The position numbers were made by a program, and so were the translations under genes. A stretch of DNA of 64,000 nt from Acidobacteriaceae bacterium (GTDB lineage: Bacteria > Acidobacteriota > Terriglobia > Terriglobales > Acidobacteriaceae), in the NCBI GenBank assembly GCA_003156805.1, contig PMHV01000013.1, positions 20,526-84,525 on the forward strand, written 5' to 3'. The notes under the pieces were generated by a model. That model saw only the letters and a list, made by a program, of their open reading frames with translations. It did no database searches and had not been told where the DNA came from. Shown here in pieces: positions 57,922-64,000 of the stretch (within the stretch, counting starts at the first letter, position 1; every line of letters starts with the position of its first letter).

Positions 57922-58275
57922 CTACCCAGGCGGCCAGGCCAGCGGGCGTCCCCCGAGCAGATGCACATGCAGATGGAAGACAGATTGTCCTGCGCCCGGT
58001 CCAACGTTGAGGACGGTCCGGTAGCCCTGCTCGATGTTGCGCTGGCGGGCGATCTGCGCGGCGGCCAGATGGCAGCGGCCGATCAGTTCGGCATCTTCGG
58101 CTTGGGCTTCCTTCAATCCAGCGAAATGTTTCTTGGGCACGATCAGCACGTGCGTGGGCGTCTGCGGATTGATGTCTTCGAAGGCGAAGACGTGCTCGTC
58201 CTCGTGAACTTTCTTCGCGGGAATCTCGCCGCGGATGATGCGGCAGAAGAGGCAGTCGCTTCTGGGGTCGGTCAT
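57922..58275 (-). CDS. HIT-family nucleotide hydrolase (HinT-like)
   Basis: 117-aa histidine-triad protein. CLFCRIIRGEIPAKKVHEDE at the N-terminus (a CxxC zinc site), HVLIVPKKHF in the middle, and the catalytic triad HLHVHLLGG near 100-108. HinT enzymes hydrolyse purine phosphoramidates such as AMP-lysine. Length and motifs are typical. Confidence 0.93.
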   Translation of the reverse strand: MTDPRSDCLFCRIIRGEIPAKKVHEDEHVFAFEDINPQTPTHVLIVPKKHFAGLKEAQAEDAELIGRCHLAAAQIARQRNIEQGYRTVLNVGPGAGQSVFHLHVHLLGGRPLAWPPG

Positions 58276-58351
58276 CTCTCGGTCACCCTGGCGGACACGA
58301 TAACACTTGTGCAGAGGGATTGTCAGTAACGGCCGCCGGACCCCATGAATT

Positions 58352-58445
58352 CACCACGGAGTCACGGAGCCATGGAGAAAAAGAACAAAGAGACGGAGAA
58401 CAACTAGATTGTTGGCTTCCTCCGTGACTCTGTGACTCCGTGGTG
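58352..58445. repeat. Inverted-repeat element with 8-bp units
   Basis: CACCACGGAGTCACGGAG at the left and its complement, with one extra 8-bp unit (GTGACTCT), at the right; about 45 nt between. Lies between rlpA and the HIT gene. Looks like a small non-coding inverted-repeat element. Confidence 0.65.
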
Positions 58446-58463
58446 ACAGGCTGACAACGGCGG

Positions 58464-59303
58464 CTAGTCCAGCCGCACCACGAACACCGCGCCCTTTGTC
58501 GTTTCGGTTTCGGCGGCGAGTTCCTCGGCGCGCTGGCGGTCGTCGTGGAGTACGCGCACCCGCACCCACCAATCGCCCGCGGGACTCGAAAAGCGCAGCA
58601 CTTTCGCGGTGTGATAGCGGCGCGTAAGATGGTCGGCGAGTTGTGTAGCCGCATCTTCGTCGGGGAAGCCGCCGATCTGTACCGCCCAGCGGCCACCGGT
58701 CTCGATCGAGGCCGGAGTTTGCATCACTTCCACTTTCACTTTGGCGACGCCGGGCTGCACCACGTCTACCTTGTGCGCGGCCGCAAGGGAAAGATCGAGA
58801 ACGCGGCCGGGGATGAACGGGCCGCGGTCGGTGATGCGCACCAGTGCGGAGTGACCGGTCTGCACATTGGTGACGCGAACGATCGAGCCCAGCGGGAGGG
58901 TGCGGTGCGCCGCCGTCATCGCGTTCATGTTGTAGACCTCACCGTTCGATCCGCGGCGATTGTGATAAGGCGGGCCGTACCAGCTGGCCAGGCCGGTTTC
59001 GGTGGCCAGCGGTTTTGCGCTGGCAGGAAGGGAAGGCTCGGCGAGGCCGGCGCCGTTTTCTTCTTCTGCCGAACGCGGTGCCGTGGGATGCTTCGTGGGA
59101 GGGCCCGCAGTTGTTTCTTGTGTCCTTCCATTTTGCGGTGCGGTCGCCGGGGGCTGCGCGCCGGGCGGCGGAGGCACGCTCACGCGCACCTGCTTGGGAT
59201 GTCCACATGCGGAGGAGAACAACAGCGCAAGCAAAAGAATCAGAATCATCGCGAAGTGATGGACGACCGGGAAGCGGGTGAAAGTCGTGCGGCTCCAGTT
59301 CAC
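58464..59303 (-). CDS. rlpA: RlpA-like septal ring lytic transglycosylase with SPOR domain
   Basis: 279-aa outer-membrane lipoprotein. Lipobox SSAC (Cys33), a Pro/Thr-rich linker, the double-psi beta-barrel domain (GLASWYGPPYHNRRGSNGEVYNMNAMTAAHRTLPLG and ITDRGPF), and a C-terminal SPOR domain (about 195-279) that binds denuded peptidoglycan at the septum. In Pseudomonas RlpA cuts glycans lacking stem peptides. GTG 59303 is chosen because it overlaps the upstream stop (GTGA) and supplies a basic n-region; ATG 59249 is the alternative. Confidence 0.92.
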   Translation of the reverse strand: MNWSRTTFTRFPVVHHFAMILILLLALLFSSACGHPKQVRVSVPPPPGAQPPATAPQNGRTQETTAGPPTKHPTAPRSAEEENGAGLAEPSLPASAKPLATETGLASWYGPPYHNRRGSNGEVYNMNAMTAAHRTLPLGSIVRVTNVQTGHSALVRITDRGPFIPGRVLDLSLAAAHKVDVVQPGVAKVKVEVMQTPASIETGGRWAVQIGGFPDEDAATQLADHLTRRYHTAKVLRFSSPAGDWWVRVRVLHDDRQRAEELAAETETTKGAVFVVRLD

Positions 59304-59530
59304 TTCGGAGGAGTCGGGTGGTGCCGCTCCATATAATCGGCCAGTTCGGCCATCTTCTGTGCGGCGGTGCGCAGCGCCTTCGTAGAGTGCTGCCGCACCG
59401 CGGGCACGACCTCGTCGTTCAGGTACCTGATCAACTCGGGAATCTCTTTCTCGATCCGTTCGGCGGCTTCGGCGACAGTCTTGCTGACGCGCGCCGACGC
59501 GTCTTCCACGTTGCGGTTGAAGTCGTTCAT
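59300..59530 (-). CDS. Small helical protein upstream of rlpA
   Basis: 76 aa, almost all amphipathic helix (NVEDASARVSKTVAEAAERIEKEIPELIRYL, AQKMAELADYMERHH), like a phasin- or apolipoprotein-type bundle. ATG 59530 has GAGGAG upstream. Its stop overlaps the rlpA start, so the two are one translational unit; a role with RlpA at the envelope is only inferred. No family recognised. Confidence 0.75.
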   Translation of the reverse strand: MNDFNRNVEDASARVSKTVAEAAERIEKEIPELIRYLNDEVVPAVRQHSTKALRTAAQKMAELADYMERHHPTPPK

Positions 59531-59713
59531 GGTGCTCCTCGATGCTGGTGAGCATGAAAGAACTCACGCGAATGTTGCGGATGCCAGGCCCGAGTATTAT
59601 TTCGTGTGGCGGGCGCGGGGTCAATGGCAGGGCATACGGGATAGCAATGGGGCCGGGCATCACTGCGTGATCAGTTAGAATCGCAGCCTGCGCTGAGGTT
59701 GGCGGAGAGCGAA

Positions 59714-60763
59714 GTGAGTCTAGGGATACGGATCGATGCGGGGACGCGAGACGAACCGAAGAAGTTTCGCCGGCGGTTGCTCGCATGGTATGAACGCCAC
59801 GCGCGCGATTTGCCGTGGCGTGCGAGCCGCGATCCGTATCGGGTATGGATTTCCGAAATCATGCTGCAGCAGACGCGGGTAGCGGCCGTGATCGAGCACT
59901 ATCACGAGTTCCTGCGGCGGTTTCCGACAGTCGAGAAGCTGGCGGCGGCGCGCGAGGCGAGCGTGCTGGCGGCCTGGAGCGGGCTGGGATATTACCGGCG
60001 CGCGCGTATGTTGCACGCGGCGGCCAGGGTCATCATGCGCGAGCATGGCGGAGAGTTTCCAGCGAATGAGGAAGGACTGCGGGCGCTGCCTGGGATTGGC
60101 CGCTACACCGCGGCGGCGATTGCGAGCATTGCCTTCGGGGAGGTGGTTGCTGTGGTCGACGGCAACGTTGAGCGTGTGCTTCAGCGCATGTCGGGGGAAC
60201 GGCTGGTTGGGGAGCAATTGTGGACGGCGGCGAATCATATGCTGGATGCGAAGCGGCCGGGAGACTTCAATCAGGCGATGATGGAATTGGGCGCGATGGT
60301 TTGTACGCCGCGAGCGCCGGGGTGCTTGACGTGTCCCGTCGTCGAGTTGTGCGCTACTCGTGGAAGAATGAATGTTGGGGCAAAGACCGCTCCGCAGAAG
60401 AAGCGCGAGATTGATTATTCATTGCATTGGCGCGAAGAAAATTGCAGAGGCGGCGAGGTGTTTCTCGCCCAGCGCGCGCGCAACGCATCGCTAATGGCAG
60501 GCCTGTGGGAATTGCCGGAGAACTTCGATGCTGAAAACCGCCGCAGTGCAGAGCCGTGGCTCACTCTTCGTCATTCGATCACGGTAACCGACTACACCGT
60601 GCGCGTGTGGCGCATCGCTGCATCATCGCGCTCGGACGGCAAATGGATTCCAGTGGATCGTCTGCAGCGCCTGGCGCTCACCGGCTTAGCGCGGAAAATT
60701 CTGCGCAAGGCAGGAGCGCTGGCAACTGAGAATTCACTACAGGGTCACGGTGGCACGGAGTAA
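59714..60763 (+). CDS. mutY: A/G-specific adenine glycosylase
   Basis: Removes adenine mispaired with 8-oxoguanine. 349 aa from GTG 59714, which has GGAG 6 nt upstream. Catalytic Glu48 (SEIMLQQT), helix-hairpin-helix LPGIGRYTAAAI, catalytic Asp149 (VVDGNVERV), and the [4Fe-4S] ligands Cys197, 204, 207, 213 (C-x6-C-x2-C-x5-C). A NUDIX-like C-terminal domain that reads oxoG follows (VFLAQRARNASLMAGLWELPE). Confidence 0.96.
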   Translation: MSLGIRIDAGTRDEPKKFRRRLLAWYERHARDLPWRASRDPYRVWISEIMLQQTRVAAVIEHYHEFLRRFPTVEKLAAAREASVLAAWSGLGYYRRARMLHAAARVIMREHGGEFPANEEGLRALPGIGRYTAAAIASIAFGEVVAVVDGNVERVLQRMSGERLVGEQLWTAANHMLDAKRPGDFNQAMMELGAMVCTPRAPGCLTCPVVELCATRGRMNVGAKTAPQKKREIDYSLHWREENCRGGEVFLAQRARNASLMAGLWELPENFDAENRRSAEPWLTLRHSITVTDYTVRVWRIAASSRSDGKWIPVDRLQRLALTGLARKILRKAGALATENSLQGHGGTE

Positions 60764-60983
60764 AGCAAGGCTTGAGAAGGCTCTCGCCGGTTGCGGATGC
60801 ACAGCGCGCGATCTAGACTGCTCTTGCATGAGGCGGGGTCTTCATCAATCAATGCTCGCTCTGGCCGCCGGTAACCGCTGCTCTTCGTCTCTCTTCATCT
60901 AAAATCGAGAGCAGTGAGGCGAGGGATTTATGCGTTGGCTGCGTAGCATCCTGGAAGCGCAAAGACACATAGGAGGACGACCG

Positions 60984-61511
60984 ATGGCGGCATTAATCGT
61001 GGGCGCCCAGGCGCCGGAGTTTGAACTGAAAGCGATCGATGGCAAACGCTTCGTGCTGCGCGAGGAGTTGGCGCGCGGGCCGGTGGTGCTGGCATTTTTC
61101 AAGGTGTCGTGCCCCACTTGCCAGTATACATTTCCGTTTCTGGAGCGGTTGCACCAGACTTACGCGCATCAGGCTCGCGGACACCAGGCATCCGGCCACG
61201 CTAACGTCACGCTGGTTGGAGTGTCGCAGAACCATCCCAAAGAGACGGCTGCCTTCACGAAAGAATTTGGCGTGACGTTCCCGGTGCTCCTCGACGATAC
61301 CGAAACGTATCCCGTATCGAATGCCTACGGTTTGACTAACGTTCCTACCATTTTCTGGATTGCGCAGGATGGCGAGATTGAAGTTTCCAGCGTGGGCTGG
61401 GTCAAGGCGGAGTTTGCAGAGATCAATCGCAGGATGGCCGAGTCGGGAAAGATCGCGCCAGCTGCGGTGTTCAAACCGGGAGAAGATGTGCGCGACTTCC
61501 GCGCCGGTTGA
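60984..61511 (+). CDS. AhpC/TSA-type thiol peroxidase or TlpA-like thioredoxin
   Basis: 175-aa thioredoxin-fold protein, cytosolic. ATG 60984 has a perfect AGGAGG 7 nt upstream. VGAQAPEFELKAIDGKRF opens the fold; the active site reads FKVSCPTCQYTFPFLERL (CxxC), closer to TlpA/ResA-like oxidoreductases than to 2-Cys peroxiredoxins; the cis-Pro loop is TNVPTIFWI. It could reduce disulfides or peroxides. Stands alone. Confidence 0.85.
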   Translation: MAALIVGAQAPEFELKAIDGKRFVLREELARGPVVLAFFKVSCPTCQYTFPFLERLHQTYAHQARGHQASGHANVTLVGVSQNHPKETAAFTKEFGVTFPVLLDDTETYPVSNAYGLTNVPTIFWIAQDGEIEVSSVGWVKAEFAEINRRMAESGKIAPAAVFKPGEDVRDFRAG

Positions 61512-61546
61512 GGGTCGAAGAACTGATCCCGCCGGGGGCGGGAAAG

Positions 61547-61576
61547 CAGACCTCAGACCTCAGACCTCAGACCTCT
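61547..61576. repeat. Heptamer (CAGACCT) tandem array
   Basis: Four 7-bp units CAGACCT, about 35 nt after the thioredoxin-fold gene. Same family as 17703 and 31205. The remaining bases to 61806 include a GC-rich palindromic patch (near 61585-61612) and the promoter of the next gene; no other gene. Confidence 0.8.
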
Positions 61577-61806
61577 GAACTCTTGGCGTGCACGCGCTGA
61601 CGCGCGCTGTCTGCGGTAGGGCAGGGTGCTGGTTGGCCGGAAGACCGCGTGGTGATTGGCCTCCCGTGCAGTCGAGCGGGTGTGCTCCTTTAAGCTGAAC
61701 CGCGTTCTCTCCATTACAATCCATTCAGTCTTAACAACAAGCGTTTTCTGGCCGTTTGTAACGTTCGGCAGCCAATACGCCGCTTCGTCGGGGGAGAAGA
61801 CTATCG

Positions 61807-63516
61807 ATGAGAATCGCGCGCCGTAGTGCGTTTGTCATCATGCTGTCGATTGTGAGCCTGGGGATGTGGGCGGCGGAGGCTGCGCCGGATCCCGCGCCCG
61901 CCGGGGCGAAGCGCGAACCTGTCTCGGTGCGCCTGCCGGCGCCGGCGTTCGCTGCGATGGAGACCATCAATCCTGAGCACATTCGCTGGCATGTTCGTTT
62001 TCTTTCGCATGACCTGCTGGAAGGCCGCGGCACGGGGCAGCGCGGCGGCGATATTGCCGCCGAATACATGGCCACGCAGTTTGCCGAGTACGGCCTAAAG
62101 CCGGCCGGCGACAACGGCGGCTATTTGCAAAAGGTTCCGCTGGTGGGCGTCACTACCATGCCGCAGACCACATTCGCGCTGGTTTCGCTGCGCGGCGAGG
62201 CCGCCAATCTAAAGTTCCTCGATGAATACGTGGCCTACGACCAAACCCAGCAGGCGGAGTCCGACGTGGATGCGGAGATCATTTACGTGGGCTATGGCAT
62301 CGAGGCTCCGGAATACAACTGGGACGACTACAAAGGCGTGGACGTGCGCGGCAAAGTGCTGCTCATGCTGGTGAACGAGCCTCCGTCGGACGACGTGAGG
62401 TTTTTCAAGGGCAAGGCGCTGACTTACTACGGCCGCTGGACTTACAAATACGAAGAAGCGGCGCGCAAGGGCGCGGCGGGGGTGATTCTCATCCACAAAG
62501 AAGACATGGCGAGTTATCCGTGGGAAGTAGTGCGGAACTCGAATTCGGGGGAGAAGTCGTTTCTGAAGCTCGAAGGCTTGGCGCTGAAGGTTGCGTCGTG
62601 GGTGCAATTCGATGTGGCGAAGAAATTGGCAGCGGCTTGCGACCTGGATCTAGACAAGATGATGGCCGATGCGCGCTCGCCGGAGTTTCGTCCGGTGAAT
62701 CTGGGCGCGCGGCTGAAGGCGCACATGGTGAGCAACGTACGCCACTTCGAATCGAACAATGTAGTTGCGATGCTGCCCGGCTCCGACCGTCGCTTGCGCG
62801 ACGAAGCCGTGATGTATACGGCGCACTACGATCATCTGGGGATTCGTCCAGACATGCCAGGGGACAACATTTACAACGGCGCAGCCGACAACGCTACCGG
62901 CTGTGGCATTCTGCTGGAACTGGCGCGCGCGTTCAGCGTGGCGAAAGAACGGCCGGCGCGGTCGGTGATTTTCGCGTCGGTGACGGCGGAAGAGCAGGGA
63001 CTTCTAGGGTCGGAGTATCTGGGCCAGCATCCGCCGGTTCCGGCAGGGAAGATCGCGCTCGATCTGAATTACGACGACGTGAAACCGCTGGGTGCGCCGG
63101 AGGAAGTCGAAGTCTCGGGAGCGGAACGGACCACGTTTTATCCGTGGGTGGAGGCGACGGCGAAGGAGTTCCGGCTGGCGATTCGTCCCGATGCGCGGCC
63201 AGAGGCGGGGCACTACTACCGTTCGGATCATTTCAGCCTGGCGCGCGTTGGCATACCGGCGTTTTCCATCAACGAAGGCATGAAGTTCAAGGGGCACGAC
63301 GAGGCCTGGGGATTGGCGCAGGACAAGGAATTTGTCGAGAAACATTATCACCAGCCCAGCGATGAGTACCATCCGGAGATGGATTTCGTTGCCGATGGGG
63401 CGATGGCGAGGTTTGGATTCGCTCTAGGCTGGGAGGCGGCGAGTTTCGTGAAGCTGGTTGGCTGGCAGAAGGGCGATGAGTTCGAGGCGGCGCGGGGGAA
63501 GAGCAGTGGCCAGTGA
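61807..63516 (+). CDS. Secreted M28-family metallopeptidase with PA domain
   Basis: 569 aa. Signal peptide to about 25 (AAEAAPD), an inserted PA domain (about 150-270), and an M28 di-zinc catalytic domain with His340 (AHYDHLG), Asp361 (NGAADNATG), Glu395/396 (TAEEQGLLGS), Asp near 423 (DLNYDD) and His515 (YHQPSDEYHPEMD). Likely an exported aminopeptidase or carboxypeptidase. ATG 61807 lies behind GGGGGAGAAG. Confidence 0.93.
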   Translation: MRIARRSAFVIMLSIVSLGMWAAEAAPDPAPAGAKREPVSVRLPAPAFAAMETINPEHIRWHVRFLSHDLLEGRGTGQRGGDIAAEYMATQFAEYGLKPAGDNGGYLQKVPLVGVTTMPQTTFALVSLRGEAANLKFLDEYVAYDQTQQAESDVDAEIIYVGYGIEAPEYNWDDYKGVDVRGKVLLMLVNEPPSDDVRFFKGKALTYYGRWTYKYEEAARKGAAGVILIHKEDMASYPWEVVRNSNSGEKSFLKLEGLALKVASWVQFDVAKKLAAACDLDLDKMMADARSPEFRPVNLGARLKAHMVSNVRHFESNNVVAMLPGSDRRLRDEAVMYTAHYDHLGIRPDMPGDNIYNGAADNATGCGILLELARAFSVAKERPARSVIFASVTAEEQGLLGSEYLGQHPPVPAGKIALDLNYDDVKPLGAPEEVEVSGAERTTFYPWVEATAKEFRLAIRPDARPEAGHYYRSDHFSLARVGIPAFSINEGMKFKGHDEAWGLAQDKEFVEKHYHQPSDEYHPEMDFVADGAMARFGFALGWEAASFVKLVGWQKGDEFEAARGKSSGQ

Positions 63517-63732
63517 CTCGCGGCGAGTGCTCAGTGAGCGGTCACGATGCGTAAATCCTCCACAGCAGCGAGCTTGGCGTGCCGTTTCATTGAAATTCCT
63601 TTCGCCCAGAGGGCACAATCAACCGCTTACCACATAACCTAGGTAACTTTAGTCCCCGTGCCACCCATGCTAGCCTCGATATGTACATGTGTAATCAGTA
63701 ACTTCCGACAAACCTGAACCGTAGCCCACACC

Positions 63733-64000
63733 ATGCCACGAATCCCCATCTTCCGTTTCGGTGGAGCTCCAAAGAAACCGGAGTTGCCGGAACTGGTTGC
63801 GGCCGCGCCTTCCATTTCTCTGGAAAGGATCGCAGTGGGCGTGGACAATCTGCGGCACGATGTGTCGCTGAGTCCGCGCCTGGTGGAAGCGGCCCGGACA
63901 CAGATTGCGCGACTCATCACCAGGTATGGGGAACTGGAAGGCTTGCTGGCGGCGGAGGCTCCGTCGCGCACGCAAGGTCCGTCGTGGATGCGAAGCCAGG
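63733..64000 (+). CDS. Hypothetical protein, cut by window edge
   Basis: ATG 63733 opens a frame still open at the window end (89 codons). The start MPRIPIFRFGGAPKKPELPE is Pro-rich and basic, and the next part (SISLERIAVGVDNLRHDVSLSPRLVEAARTQIARLITRYG) is helical. No signal peptide and no recognised family; too little is visible to name it. Confidence 0.55.
   Translation, partial: MPRIPIFRFGGAPKKPELPELVAAAPSISLERIAVGVDNLRHDVSLSPRLVEAARTQIARLITRYGELEGLLAAEAPSRTQGPSWMRSQ

Overview
The window reads as one continuous chromosomal stretch of a GC-rich Gram-negative bacterium, most likely an acidobacterium (Terriglobia/Koribacter-like). This is inferred from gene content, not from a search: secreted tandem-repeat 'GloVer' proteins, NHL and FG-GAP propellers, a giant sedolisin, an S-type cytochrome bd, two KDO-pathway genes (so an LPS outer membrane), and many small dispersed repeats between genes. 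There are no prophage genes, transposase genes, integrases or CRISPR arrays. Mobile content is limited to small non-autonomous elements.

Layout. 1-4.5 kb: pyrG (cut by the left edge), tRNA-Ala(GGC), a Tat-exported GH51 arabinofuranosidase and a GNAT acetyltransferase. 4.7-8.1 kb: cydAB and a secreted M23 peptidase. 8.2-10.1 kb: an FHA-GAF-sigma54 activator. 10.2-10.5 kb: a gene-free stretch that folds heavily and ends in a perfect intrinsic terminator (candidate ncRNA). 10.5-15.7 kb: a very large Lhr-type helicase and an RHH/MazF toxin-antitoxin pair. 15.8-21 kb: kdsC, a TPR protein and a class A PBP. 21-26.6 kb: a propeller lipoprotein, then a minus-strand run kdsD - two small ORFs - proS - small membrane protein. 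26.6-32.3 kb: a peptidoglycan-binding-like protein, a 2-TM K+ channel, two unknown exported proteins and a GAF-GGDEF diguanylate cyclase. 32.5-35.7 kb: two paralogous GloVer proteins with matching promoters and leaders. 36-41.6 kb: a RodZ-like protein and a 1243-aa membrane protein of unknown family. 41.7-44 kb: natAB-type ABC exporter behind two palindromic operators. 44.3-55.2 kb: secreted NHL, FG-GAP, Kelch and sedolisin proteins, with an ICMT-like methyltransferase, a candidate sRNA, a MITE and an Hfq-like gene among them. 55.4-64 kb: cytochrome P460, an Arg-rich receiver-like protein, a second mazEF, HIT, RlpA, mutY, a peroxiredoxin, an M28 peptidase and a gene cut by the right edge.

Functionally, kdsD and kdsC supply two steps of CMP-KDO synthesis. 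PBP1A, M23 peptidase, RlpA and RodZ act on the cell wall. The exported hydrolases and propellers suit a soil heterotroph. The most interesting parts are non-coding: two candidate ncRNAs (one just upstream of the Hfq-like gene, with an exposed anti-Shine-Dalgarno motif), a 132-bp MITE with clean target duplications and a decayed relative, REP-like palindromes that became coding sequence inside lhr, and several families of heptamer repeats that sit at gene ends and even supply stop codons.
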